This document shows positions 40,740 to 51,242 of a stretch of DNA of 64,000 nucleotides, in pieces. The stretch is taken from contig CM037876.1 in assembly GCA_021292165.1 (NCBI GenBank), positions 316,724,776-316,788,775 on the forward strand. Direction: 5' to 3'. Made by a program: the position numbers and the translations under genes. The notes under the pieces are model-generated. The model did not search any database and had not been told where the DNA came from. It saw nothing but the letters and a program-made list of their open reading frames with translations. Source of the DNA: Shinisaurus crocodilurus (Eukaryota > Chordata > Lepidosauria > Squamata > Shinisauridae). How positions within the stretch are numbered: the first letter of the stretch is position 1; every line of letters begins with the position of its first letter.

Positions 40740-41455
40740 GCCGGGCTGGGTTGCACCATACTGCAGGTGCAAACTCACAGGACTGAATGCCCCTGCATAC
40801 AAAAAAGTTCCCTGTGTATAGGAAACTAGCATATCAGGGGAAAGAAGGGTTCTAGCCTAACTCTGTTCCTGATATGCAGGTTTTTCTGTGTGTAGGGAGG
40901 TTGTGGAGCAGTATTCAGCCAAGCGAGCTCTCAGCTGTAATCTCAGGTGAATCAACTCACTTGAGTTGGGCTGAACACCCTGCCCGTTCCGCTGCCCCAT
41001 TCTCAGAAGGCAAAGTTGGGGAGAGGCATATTGGCAGTTGTCATACTTGCCTTTTTTCTTGTCCCACAACAACCCCCCTCTGAACAACACTGAGGGATGA
41101 GATTGCGTCATTTAGAAGGGAATGGGGCAGGGAGGGAAATGGTGGTCAACAGGAAGCATCACCACTACTGTGATATAGGTGGCGGCCGTGAAAAAGGGCG
41201 AGCCGGGGGGTGGTTTCAGTAGACCTCCCCCCACCCCCTCCCCAACAAACCACCCAAATTCAAGCCAAAATTTGAGGATTTTCAGGTCAGACTTGGGTCT
41301 ACCTCACCTGCTGCTTGCACGAACTAGACCTGAGATCTGCAGTGATTTTCCAAGGACAGATGTGGTTATGTGTTCTAAAGATGAAACCTGAACTGGATCT
41401 TGTTTGGTAATCATTGCAAGTGTCTTCTTACAAAGCTTGCTTGATGTGTGCATTT
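40740..41455. other. Unassigned sequence
   Basis: No gene or known repeat was recognised. Confidence 0.35.
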
Positions 41456-41800
41456 AGTTATTTATTACATGTTTAAACCACCCAGTTGGTGTACAAATTA
41501 AAAACATAAAATCCAAAGTGGCAATAAAAACAATAATAAAACAAGTTAGATACAATCATGATAATACCAGCAGCATATGCTATAACCAGAAGTAAAACCA
41601 GCAGTAAGGATAAAACAGTGCATAGGTCAAAAAAGCACTAAAATGCCTGGGGAAATATTAAAAAGGTCTTCAGCTGGTGCTGAAAAGAACGTCATGTAGG
41701 TGTCAGGTGAACCTCTCTGGGGAGGGCACTCCACAAATGGGATGCCACCACTGAAAAGGCTCTCAGCCTTGTTGTCACCCACTTAGACTCATTTTGTGGG
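41456..41800 (-). mobile_element. L2-type LINE 3' end, antisense, diverged
   Basis: In reverse: AGAGCCTTTTCAGTGGTGGC, TGGAGTGCCCTCCCCAGAG, AGCACCAGCTGAAGACCTTT and a 3' UTR near ACACCAACTGGGTGGTTTA. Coding sequence is broken. Confidence 0.75.
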
Positions 41801-42750
41801 GGCACCTGGAGAAGTTTGTATGCCTATTTTCACAACCATCCATTGGACAACAACTATAACAACAAAAACAACCTTCACCTAGTCTCCAAAATCAGCAGCT
41901 GCTACAGCTCAGCCATCAGCCCTGCCCCATTTAAGAAGCCCATGCCAATCTTTTTGGAGCACCCAGAATTCACGGAATTCCCCCATGGAAAATGGCCAGC
42001 AGCCCTGGACCTCCAGGCAAATGTTCTCGTCTGTTGGAGCCACCACCTGTTCTTTACTCTAAGCCCTTTCTTTGATCACGGAGTTAAAATGGGCAGAAAC
42101 CTGCATCCCTGGGCAGATCTACATTACACAGTATATCAAGTTAGCAGAACGGTACTGCTATATTCACGTTCCGCAGTGAGCCACTCCTCACAGGGCGCAC
42201 TCTCGTTAAATGTACTGCAGTCATCCCGGTTTGCCACCCCACACCTAACTCTGTACCGGTAGAACTGGGCATTCCCTTGAACAGGGTTTTTGTGTTTATT
42301 CATCATCTCTGTGCAGTTGTGAATGAGCGATCTTTAAAAAGAGAAAGGAAAAAGCTGTTCCGGACACTCACAAAAAAGAAGAAGCAGGATGCTGATGTTG
42401 CTGCCACCCTCCCACGGGGTCGGGGTGAAGCCAGCAGGATCAGCGCGCCCCTCCCCTCCCCCCAAATGCAATTTCCCAAAGCAGTGTTCCTCCCCCCGTT
42501 CTGAGTTTCCCGAGCACAAGGCTCCTGTTAAATCAATGTGATTCACTTGAGAGTAAGGGCATTGGAGAGAATGTGATTTACTTCTGAGCAGACCATGCCA
42601 TTTGGATAATTTACAACCTTCATTTTCTTTAGGCAGGGGCCCTTTAAGAGATAGGGGGGTTGTTTTTGTTTTGGTTAAGCAGTGATGTGAAGGAGCGGAC
42701 CTGCGAGGGGAAGAGATTGTTTTTAAAAAAGAAAAGAAAAGGCTTTTCCT
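41801..42750. other. Unassigned sequence
   Basis: The 41816-42262 frame (148 codons) shows no motif and is probably fortuitous. A short segment near 42545-42598 resembles the ACTTCTGAGCAG repeat found also near 54808 and 56117. Confidence 0.35.
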
Positions 42751-42754
42751 GCCC

Positions 42755-42925
42755 CATGCCTAGCAAATCGCGGCTGTTTTATACGCTAGGTGCCCTGGTT
42801 TTTGCACTAAAAACATATAGCGCGGGGTCCCGTCACGTCACTTCCTGGCAGTGGTGGGACGAGCGGCGGGCAGGTAAGGAGCGCGAGTCTTGGGGGGGCT
42901 GAGCAGGGCCGATTTTGGCCTCACT
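42755..42925. mobile_element. Right-arm copy of the GC-rich foldback family
   Basis: It shares GCAAATCGCGGC, a TTTTGCACTAAAAAC / AAAACATATAGCGC arrangement, an ETS-like ACTTCCTG (42840-42847), CAGGTAAGG (42870-42878) and a G run with the element at 595-1060. The left arm is absent. Confidence 0.5.
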
Positions 42926-43262
42926 TCAGCCCCCCTGAGACTTGTGGATAAAGATGGCTCCAGGAGCACCCCCAAGCTACGAACCTTCTCCTTCAAGGGG
43001 AGTGCAACCCCATCCAGAACAGGTTGAACACCCTCCATCCGGTCAAAGGAACCACCCACTAACAGCATCTTCAGTCTTGTCTGGGACTGAGCCCTAGTTC
43101 TGTGAGCCCTCATCCAGTCCATTGTCGCAGCCAGGCACCGGTTTCAGCACATCCACAGCCTCACCTGCTGAGGATGAGAAGGAGAAACAGAGCTGCGTGT
43201 CATCAGCATACTGATGGCAACACACTCCAAAACTCCGGATGACCCCACTCAGTGGTTTCATG
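42926..43262 (-). mobile_element. L2-type LINE reverse-transcriptase fragment, antisense
   Basis: The minus strand gives KMLLVGGSFDRMEGVQPVLD and VALPLKEKVRSLGVLLEPSL, and upstream HQYADDTQLCFSFSSSAG with some disruption (43180-43240). Here the YADD box is preserved, unlike the copy at 8290. It is an internal fragment without a 3' end. Confidence 0.85.
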
Positions 43263-43984
43263 TGGGGTGGGGAGTGGAGGAGTAAGGCTCTGCCATGATA
43301 CGCAGGATCCTGGAAGTGCCTCCGCTGAGATCGGCCATCTAAGTCTTTTGCAACCTTTGACCCGTGCTCCCTCTGCCCTCATCGGACGCCCAGAATCCTC
43401 TGAGCTTGCAGGGCTACGAGCAGCCACATTGGATTGTGCTCTTAATCAATTAAAAACCTTTCAGTTGACTTACAAGATGCTGTTGATTAATCAAGCAATA
43501 GATTTCTAAGATACTTTGTTGAGGAGAGATTAGTACCAGAATACATCAATCCAGGAATGGCTGGCACCCCATCCGAAGCACCATTTCACCTTCTCTCCTG
43601 TCCTGCGCATTTAAGACGCATGGTTAATTGACCAAGCCAAGGTTTCTCAGTGGAAAGGACCTAGGGAATTATGCCACATCTGTAAATATTTTACACATCT
43701 CCTGGTTGCTTTCCGCAGCAGCTTCCAAAGGTCCTAGTCCTCACGATTTAAGCTCTCTGCTAACAAACATATCATGGGACTGTGGCTCCGCTCTCATCAG
43801 ATGCAGAAGAGAGAGTGTGTGACATTTTGTTATTTAGAATCACCCCTGGGTTGTACCACTCTAAATCAGACACCTTAATGCACATTTAATGCCTTTGTGT
43901 GCTTAATTAATGCCATCTCCCGGGACTTGCCCTGGACAAGGAAGATGGCGGCAGCAGCAGAGAGCGTTCCAATGATTTGTTGCA
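43263..43984. other. Unassigned sequence up to the assembly gap
   Basis: No gene or known repeat was recognised. Confidence 0.35.
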
Positions 43985-44084
43985 NNNNNNNNNNNNNNNN
44001 NNNNNNNNNNNNNNNNNNNNNNNNNNNNNNNNNNNNNNNNNNNNNNNNNNNNNNNNNNNNNNNNNNNNNNNNNNNNNNNNNNNN
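43985..44084. other. Assembly gap of exactly 100 N
   Basis: Exactly 100 unknown bases are the usual placeholder for a gap of unknown size. The frame 43897-44094 crosses it and is meaningless. Confidence 0.98.
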
Positions 44085-44398
44085 GCTAGTGTGAGGGGAT
44101 GAGGTTCCCCTGGCCCCCTTGCTGTATCAGAGGGTTTCGTTTCAAGGATGGGATACAGAGGCCATTTTCATGTTGTTGGCCTTACTGAATATCCAAACAA
44201 GATGGCGACATATAAATCCAATAAATAAATACATGACTAAGAAAAGGCAGGAGGAGAAAGATTCCAAGGGATAAAAAAGCGAGCAAAATACAATCTGAAC
44301 TCAGTTCAGTTTGGAGAACATTTCAGTGGCAAGTCCAGGTTCATTTCTGCTCCGGCAGCAGAAAAGATGCCAGACAAATCTGACAGTCTTCATGTTAT

Positions 44399-44642
44399 AT
44401 TTGCATATCATTTAGAGCTGGGTCATTGCATCTGGGCTTAAAATACAGTATACAGCGGAAGATTTTGATACATTATTCTGGGCCGGGACAGGGGTCAGAA
44501 CCCACATTTGCATGTTCGGTGGCCGAACAACCTTGCCAGCAAAAAGACCGTTGATTAGGAAATCATGCTGCCGACTAAGGTTTCTTGTGAGAGTGCTGTG
44601 ACCAATGCAAATGCCCATGTTTAATCAACACCGCATTTGCAT
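44399..44642. promoter_or_regulatory. Cluster of four perfect octamer (POU/Oct) motifs
   Basis: ATTTGCAT occurs at 44399-44406, 44506-44513 and 44635-44642, and its reverse ATGCAAAT at 44605-44612. The octamer is the binding site of POU-domain (Oct) factors. Four exact copies in 244 bases are far more than chance would give. The surrounding sequence is not a repeat I recognise. Enhancer function is inferred; no adjacent gene is visible. Confidence 0.4.
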
Positions 44643-45040
44643 ACACAGCAGACACAGTTCAGTTTCAAATGCTGAGTTGTTTACAAAAAAAACATACGGT
44701 ACATAACTTCTTATAAAAAAAAAAATCAGGCTTCAAGATCATTAAAAAAAACCCAACTCCCTCACTGGATGATTAAACTCCCCCCCCCTCACTTGTAACA
44801 CTAGAACTTGAGGTCACCCGGTTAAATTGGTTGGCCGTAGGTTCAGAACAGGAAAAAAGAGGAAGTCTTCATGCTAAACATAATCAATTAACTCATTGCT
44901 ACAGGATGTGTTGAGGATTGCTAAGTTGGATAGTTTTAAACCCGGGAGGGTGATTCAATCAAGACCTTTTAACCCAAATAGTTTTGGCAAATGATATCTT
45001 AAGTATGGCTTCCTCACCGCCCACATGCTCCATTCCTCAG
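44643..45040. other. Unassigned sequence
   Basis: A-rich and C-rich tracts occur at 44715-44790. No gene was seen. Confidence 0.35.
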
Positions 45041-45044
45041 AGGA

Positions 45045-45130
45045 GCTCCCTGTTCTCTGTGTGACTGGTGGGAACACCAGACTGGACTTTCTCAGTGGTG
45101 GCGCCCACATTGCGGAATTCACAAATGGAA
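45045..45130 (+). mobile_element. L2-type LINE fragment
   Basis: In one frame the sequence reads FLSVVAPTLRNS-like, matching the FSVVAPTLWNSL motif of L2 C-termini. It is very short. Confidence 0.55.
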
Positions 45131-45228
45131 CTGATCCCCTTTCTTCTTGCTTCCCAGCACCTGGTAAAAAACAAAACAAAAACCACCTGTGCTTTTCAGA
45201 TGTGTTTTTGCATCAGTCTTCTTCGACA

Positions 45229-45251
45229 TTTGCTGCTGCTGCTGCTGCTGT
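45229..45251. repeat. (CTG)n simple repeat
   Basis: Seven CTG units lie just upstream of the LINE copy at 45309. Confidence 0.9.
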
Positions 45252-45308
45252 GTTCATTTTTGCTGATGAATTCTGCAAACTGCTGTCATGGGACCACTAT
45301 GCCCTGGT

Positions 45309-45992
45309 ATAGTCATTGTATTACCAACTTTATTGTATGCCTGCGAAACATGGACTATCTATAAACGTCACTTCCACCTCCTTGAAAGGTTTCATCAACG
45401 TTGCCTCCGGAAAATCCTGCAAATTACTTGGGAAGATAGGCGAACAAATGTCAGTGTACTGGAAGAAGCAAAGACTACTAGCATTGAAAAAATGATCCTT
45501 CAACGCCAACTTCAGTGGACCGGTCATGTTGTTCGAATGCCTGACTGCCGTCTCCCAAAGCAGTTACTTTACTCCCAACTCAAGGATGGAAAGCGGAATA
45601 TCGGTGGTCAATATAGGTTTAAAGATGTTCATAAGGCTAATCTAAAAAATGCAATATAAACATCGAAAACTGGGAAGCTCTGGCCCATGAACGATCTAAA
45701 TGGAGGTTGGCCTTTCACAAAGGTTCCATGGACTTTGAAGAAGCCCGAGTGCAAGGTGAAAGGGAGAAACGTGCTAAAGCGAAAAGCACGTCAAATGAAT
45801 CCTTTACAGGACCATCTTCTATCTGGTAAACCTGTGTCCCTCACTGTGGGAAGCTGTGTGGGATCTAGAATTGGCCTCCACAGTCACTTACGGACCCATC
45901 GCTAGAGTCTACACAATCTTCTTTAGAATTTCCTCCTTTTATCCCGGAAGACAATCTTACTCGGTCACGAGTGATCGCCTGATGATGATGAT
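45309..45992 (+). mobile_element. LINE 3' end with C2H2-like C-terminus (copy 1), clade unresolved
   Basis: It begins at the codons for IVLPTLLYACETWTIYKRH and continues through LERFHQRCLRKIL, LQWTGHVVRMPDCRLPKQLL and SQLKDGKRN. A frameshift follows near 45648. In other frames RIGLHSHLRTHR ends before the stop at 45902-45904. The 3' UTR ends GTCACGAGTGATCGCCTGAT with a GAT repeat. LLYACETW and GHVVRMPD are typical of RTE-like and related LINEs. I could not settle the clade. It is 5'-truncated. Confidence 0.8.
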
Positions 45993-45999
45993 GCCCTGG

Positions 46000-46257
46000 A
46001 CTCTGAGTGGAAGGAAGACCAGGCCAAATAGGGTGTGCATACCTGTTTGCCCATCCCTTCCAATGACCTGTCCACTGCCACCAAGTGGGATTCTTTATTT
46101 TCCCTGGCTGCCTCCAATAACAGCCTTAAAACCCTCTGGGTCTCTTGTGAATACCTTTTGGTGGTGTGGGGTTTGGCTTTGAGGCATGGGGCGGGTAACC
46201 CAACAAGGAAAGAGACTACAAAGTTTAAACAGCAGAATTGTAAAATTTTAATGGAAA

Positions 46258-46303
<46 letters not shown>

Positions 46304-47030
46304 GGAGACGGTTCTAATATCTGAATGGTTATCACACATACATACAACAGAGAGAGGGGGAGAAACAATTGTTAATGCATCCAGCTATTCCTAATTGGAC
46401 TGTCCCTATTTTCTCTAAGTTCTCCCCAGCAATATCTTACTGTCAGAGTTCTCATCTCTCCCAAGCATTCAGCTTCTCCCAAGCATCTCTCTGTTCTGTT
46501 CTCTCTTTCCAGACTCTCAACCTTCTTTTTCTCTCTCAAACCTCCCCGCTATTCTCAGTTTCCCTTTACGCAAAAACTGTCTTTTTGCATCAACTTTTTA
46601 TACGTTGAAGCTAGCCTGTTCTTTTGTAACCCTGACCAATCAGGAAGGCTAACATTCACCCTGCATTCCTTCTACTGAGCTCTTTGCAAAACCAAAACTA
46701 CTTCTTGGAAAACTACAGACCCTTTGACACTGCAGTGTAAACAATCCTCCCCCTGCTTCTTCTTTTTTTTGCAGCTCTTTCTTGCTAACCACCTGCTGCA
46801 CCTTGTGCCCTCACTTGCTTTACAGGCTGGTGGCACCAAACCTAATAACACATTAATTGAACTTCTAAACTTTTGATTTTACAGTTACCAACATACACAG
46901 AGAATACACTAACCCCATAACATCCCAAATGCTATATACAAAATTATAAGACAGTTCTTTTACAACTGCCTTGAAGGATCCTTCCATGTGATGGAAGAGA
47001 TACATAAATGCAGGTGGCGTCGAGAGCACA
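46000..47030. other. Unassigned sequence with an (ATT)n microsatellite
   Basis: An ATT repeat spans 46259-46302. The pyrimidine-rich 46380-46800 region could belong to an LTR-type element, but no ends were found. No gene was seen. Confidence 0.4.
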
Positions 47031-47034
47031 TAAT

Positions 47035-47108
47035 GCAGGTCACATGCTGAAGCTAAGCAGGTATGAGCCAGGGATCAGTGCTTGGATGGGCGACTGCCTG
47101 GGCTGCCC
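47035..47108 (+). pseudogene. 5S rRNA-like head joined to a LINE
   Basis: TGCTGAAGCTAAGCAGG, then ATCAGTGCTTGGATGGGCGA and CTGCCTGGGCTG, follow 5S rRNA from the box A region to past box C with several changes. The LINE coding sequence begins within about 15 bases (KSKVITTSVVELQYADD). The apparent RT-like MSQGSVLG peptide here is a coincidental reading of the 5S sequence. Confidence 0.7.
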
Positions 47109-48109
47109 ACATGAAAGCAAAAAGTAAGGTAATTACAACCTCCGTTGTGGAACTTCAGTATGCTGATGATAATGTGGTCTCCGCACATTCAGAGGATGAT
47201 CTCCAAACTATCCTAAATGCTTTTGCAGAAGCATACGAAAAACTTGGTCTCTCACTTAACATCAAAAAAACCAAAGTGCTTCATCAGCAAGTGCAAGCTA
47301 ACCCTTTGGTGATGCCATCTATCCAGCTTGGCGGGACAATACTGGAAAATGTCGATCATTTTCTCTATCTTGGCAGCTATCTTTCTGTTACAGCTAACAT
47401 CGACAGTGAAATCCAGCATCGTCTGAGCTCCGCAAGTGCCGTGTTTTCTCGAATGAAACATAGAGTGTTCGAGGATCGGGATATTTGTAAGAAGACCAAA
47501 ACACTGCTTTATGAAGCCATTGTATTACCAACTTTATTGTATGCCTGAGAAACATGGACTATCTATAAACGTCACCTCCACCTCCTTGAAAGATTTCATC
47601 AACGTTGCCTCCGGAAAATCCTGTGAATTACTTGGGAAGATAGGCGAACAAATGTCAGTGTACTGGAAGAAGCAAAGACTACTAGCATTGAAAAAATGAT
47701 CCTTCAACACCAACTTCAGCGGACCGGTCATGTTGTTCGAATGCCTGACTGCCGTCTCCCAAAGCAATTACTTTATTCCCAACTCAAGGATGGAAAGCGG
47801 AATACCGGTGGTCAATATAAGAGGTTTAAAGATGTTCTTAAGGCTAATCTTAAAAAATGCAATATAAACATCAAAAACTGGGAAGCTCTGGCCCATGAAC
47901 GATCTAAGTGGAGGTTGGCCTTTCACAAAGGTTCCATGGACTTTGAAGAAGCCCGAGTGCAAGGTGAAAGGGAGAAACGTGCTAAGGGAAAAGCACATCA
48001 AATGAATCCTTTACAAGACCATCTTCCATCTGGTAACCTGTGTCCTCACTGTGGGAAGCTGTGTGGATCTAGAATTGGCCTCCACAGTCACTTACGGACC
48101 CATCGCTAG
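47105..48109 (+). pseudogene. LINE ORF2 remnant with two nonsense codons
   Basis: One frame runs from about 47105 to the stop at 48107-48109, broken only by TGA at about 47546 and 47624. It has VVELQYADDNVVSAHSEDDL (catalytic YADD), GLSLNIKKTKVL, FLYLGSYLSVTA, LLYEAIVLPTLLYA, then LERFHQRCLRKIL, TGHVVRMPDCRLPKQLL, KRFKDVLKANLKKCNI and a terminal C-x2-C-x11-H-x3-H finger (CPHC...HSHLRTH). The endonuclease and most of the RT are missing. The second TGA sits where copy 1 has CAA, as if an ancestral CGA decayed differently in each. Clade unresolved (RTE-like features). Confidence 0.82.
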
Positions 48110-48240
48110 AGTCTACACAATTTTCTTTAGAATTTTCCTCCTTTTAAAATCTCCTTTTTGTAAATTTTCTTTTCTTTTCTTTTTATCCTGGAAGACAATC
48201 CTACTCGGTCACGAGTGATCGCCTGACTGACTGACTGGAC
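47105..48240 (+). mobile_element. LINE 3' part with RT YADD box and C2H2-like C-terminus (copy 2)
   Basis: It is longer than copy 1 and includes the RT catalytic region. The 3' UTR ends AAGACAATCCTACTCGGTCA, CGAGTGATCGCCTGA and a CTGA repeat. A CR1-type end (48245-48295) follows at once. The two copies are closely similar over their shared 700 bases. Confidence 0.85.
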
Positions 48241-48300
48241 TCAATGGTCTTATAGGTCACTTCCAACTCTAATATTCTATGATTCTATGAATCCATGATG
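48228..48300 (+). mobile_element. CR1-type LINE 3' terminal fragment
   Basis: GACTGGACTCAATGGTCTTA, CTTCCAACTCTAATATTCTA and TGATTCTATGAATC are the CR1 end. It is fused to the CTGA repeat of the preceding LINE. Confidence 0.8.
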
Positions 48301-48985
48301 GAACCTCCAAGTCCAGAAGTAGTTTACCCTTGCTGAGGGTAAACTGCTGGGGTAAACTGGCAGGGAAAGGTGAGCAACTTCATGTCAGGGGGGAATCAGT
48401 GAACTTGTGTTGGCAGGTGCCTGGACGTGGTCCTGCTGGCATGGAAAGAGTGGGTGGGCTAGCTGCTAGACTATCTCTTGAATCTGGCATGAGTTTCCAG
48501 GAGGGGGCAACTACTTTGCCCGAGTGGCTCTTAAGCTGAGATCAGTTGCTGGGGAGGAGCCACCGCAGAGGGGTGCTTGCTCTCAAAGGAAGACGAGAGA
48601 CCGAGGCAGGTGTGGTCACCTCTAGCAAGCCTGGGCCAAAAGGCTGCTGGGATCCCTGATGCGCTATCTTTGGCTTGGCTGCTAAGCCTTAGTGGTTTCA
48701 GTTTTTCTGGAATGGGCAGGACTTGCACTGACCTGACTTGGCGCAGCTCTTCCAGTCTGCCATTTGTGCGATGACTGTCGGTGCTATAATGCTTTGGAGC
48801 TTCTTGCTTTTGAATGTCTCCTTTGTTGTTGTTGTTTTAAATGTGTTTCTGCATGGCATTTTTTTGAGCACCTGAGCCGGAGTACAGTTGCTAGATGGTC
48901 AGTCGGGAGGCTTTACCCTCTTCCTGGGTTCTGGGCTTTTGGAAGTGTCCAGCTCCATGGCACAAGAGGTATTCTCCTCCCCTCA
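48301..48985. other. Unassigned sequence
   Basis: No gene or known repeat was recognised. Confidence 0.35.
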
Positions 48986-48992
48986 TTTAAAA

Positions 48993-49060
48993 TCTATCTA
49001 TCTATCTATCTATCTATCACCTTTCTAAACTGCCCAATAGCCAAAGCTTTAAATGCCTTT
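48993..49060 (-). mobile_element. (ATCT)n microsatellite and L2 3' terminal fragment, antisense
   Basis: An ATCT repeat (48994-49018) precedes TAAACTGCCCAATAGCCAAA, the reverse of the L2-type terminal hairpin. Confidence 0.65.
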
Positions 49061-49800
49061 TCCCTTTGAATGCCTAAGAAAATGCACACCAGTTGGAGGC
49101 CTCGGCCTGTCTTTCCTCCGTGCTATCTTTAGTTGGTTAATCAAACCCTAATGCTGCTACTTAGAATCAAAATTTTACACTCACTGATGCGCACCAGGAC
49201 TATACCATTAAAAAGCCTTAACCAGAAGAAAAAGAAGAAGAAGAAAAGATTATCCATCAGTTTAAATAGGTCATGCATACACTTAGCATATGTTGCATTA
49301 ATTCTCTTCCACCGAGCCAATCATGCTGGCTAATTGAAGGTCTTGGACGAACTGAGGAAAGTTCTTTCCCAGGCAATTTTAAAAGTAACAGCCTTGTCAG
49401 TGCAGGTTTCTGCGGGCCCTTAGCTAGGCATGGCCAAAATCAGGCTATTCCTGGTCCCTGCCGTTTCTGCCTGTGTTCAGCCATAAGGCCCTTCCATCCC
49501 ATTTCCTCATTATTCTACAGAGTTTTACAAAAAAAAACCTGTACAAACTTTGCATTCAAATAATTATTTAAATATATATTTCTAAATGTAATTTTAAAGA
49601 GATTTTTCTCTCAAACTTTGCATTTTTAGTAGGCATTTTTTGTGCTGCGAACTCTGCTGGGTCATTTGGGAAGCGTGACAACTGGTGGTTCTAATCTGCA
49701 GATTAGTCTGGGAGGTGTGGATCTGGTCAGTTTTACTGGAATTCACATAGATCAAAGTCCTCAAGCACCCCTACCTTCAGTGGAGTTCCTTTTGGTGGGC
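49061..49800. other. Unassigned sequence
   Basis: An AAG-rich tract lies at 49222-49245. No gene was seen. Confidence 0.35.
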
Positions 49801-49807
49801 CCCTCCA

Positions 49808-49876
49808 ATTATTTATTTTATTTATTATATTCATATCCTGCCTTTTTTCCTCCAAGGAACCCAAGGTGGCTTACAT

Positions 49877-49911
<35 letters not shown>

Positions 49912-50120
49912 TTATATTTATACCCCACCTTTTTTTTCCTGCAAGGAACCCAAGGCGGCTTACATAATCCTCCTCCTCTCCGTTTGATCCTTACAACAAC
50001 CCTGCGAGGTAGGTTAGGCTGAGAGTCAGTGACTGCCCCAAAGTCACCCCAGTGAGCTTCATGGCTGGATCTCCCGAGTCCCAGTCCAGCACTCTAACCA
50101 CTACACCACACTGGCACCCT
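49808..50120 (-). mobile_element. tRNA-derived SINE with a second SINE tail in its own tail
   Basis: 49875-50120 is a nearly complete antisense copy (TTTA tail, TTTCCTGCAAGGAACCCAAG, CCCGAGTCCCAGTCCAGC, ACCACTACACCACACTGGC). 49808-49874 is a second tail end of the same family (CCTCCAAGGAACCCAAGG) placed directly in front of it. Confidence 0.85.
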
Positions 50121-50780
50121 ACATCACTGGGTCTGGTTTACTTGGTGGCAGCAGCAGTGGTAGGTGATAGTGAGGTCATCAGCACTCTAATTAGCATTGG
50201 GTGGCTGAATCTGGGAGCCACCATTTTAATTCCCACAATTCCTCTGTTGTAGCGTTGTTCCAAGGCATTGTGGGAAATTAAGCGGCTTCTTCATTTGTCT
50301 CAAATAGGTATGTGTTAAACCATTTAAGATCTGAGTGGGGCTGGCAAATAAAAATAGTGTCCAAATCACAAATAAATTTGAATTTGCATCCAATATGCAG
50401 ATGAAGAGACTGCTTGTTTGTCACACTGAAACTAAGTAAATATTCAAAGCATTGGTATTAGTATTCATTAATTTTTGAATGTAATAACCATTAGTTTGCT
50501 ATTTGCTATTCATTAATTTCGTGTTTTCACATTTGTGAATGCTTATATTTTTGGGAATCACTCCTTGTTAAGTCTGAAGAATGATGTGGTCTGACAGTTG
50601 CACCTCATCTCACCACCAGTGCAAGGAAAAGAAATGTCTGGATCCCCTTCCAAAAAGAAGAGGAACAACAGAATCGAAAACAAGTCAACAATCATTCAAT
50701 TTTAATTTGTTCAGCCCTCATTACCATTGATTTTTTTTTAAAAAAAAAGTTAAAACATGATCAAAATAACCAAGCAAGAT
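50121..50780. other. Unassigned sequence
   Basis: No gene was seen. A poly-T/poly-A junction lies at 50733-50748. One ATTTGCAT occurs near 50393. Confidence 0.35.
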
Positions 50781-50787
50781 ATTAATC

Positions 50788-50835
50788 TTTCTTTCTTTCT
50801 TTCTTTTTCTTCCATCCATCCATCCATCCATCTAT

Positions 50836-50868
<33 letters not shown>
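50788..50868. repeat. Compound microsatellite (TTTC)n (CATC)n (GA)n
   Basis: Three simple repeats lie next to each other: TTTC units to about 50810, CATC units at 50812-50832, and GA units at 50838-50866. Confidence 0.93.
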
Positions 50869-50870
<2 letters not shown>

Positions 50871-51035
50871 GCTACTGTCAACTCAATTCTAAGCAGCTGT
50901 TAACGTGTCAACACTCCTCTAGCCCTTCTTAGCAAGCCAAGTGCATTTCTCGCATCCAGAGGCTCTTCTCTGGTGGGGACAGCTGCAGAATGGGTGCACC
51001 GAATGGGTCAAGGAGGGAACAGGATCGTGATGGAA
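50869..51035. other. Unassigned sequence
   Basis: No recognised content. Confidence 0.35.
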
Positions 51036-51039
51036 TCCT

Positions 51040-51242
51040 CATGGCCACCTTCCACATACTGTGCTAATGTGCTAATGTGAATTAGCACTAATGCGAATCA
51101 GTGCAAATCCCCCCAAAAGTGAGAAAAGTCTGCAAGCCTGAGGAATCCACATGACTTGGGAAAAGCCAGTCCACAGCATTCATAGAAATCCAAACTCATT
51201 TGAATGAATCCGTTGCGGATTTCTCCAGCATCCCTGCCTCTG
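51040..51242. repeat. Unclassified 'ATTTCTCCAGCA' family (copy 3)
   Basis: CCTGAGGAATCCACATGACT, TTCATAGAAATCCAAACTC and GTTGCGGATTTCTCCAGCAT end in CCCTGCC. This matches 23595-23858 and 25050-25215. CTAATGTG-type words precede it. Confidence 0.5.

Noticed and set aside
41816..42262. 148-codon ORF as a gene
   Set aside because: No motif, no homology that I can name, and no splice or promoter context. Probably fortuitous.
43897..44094. ORF across the N run
   Set aside because: More than half of its codons are unknown bases.
47063..47104. MSQGSVLG peptide as the RT PQGS motif of the LINE
   Set aside because: The bases match 5S rRNA (ATCAGTGCTTGGATGGGCGA), and the distance to YADD is too short for a real RT palm domain.
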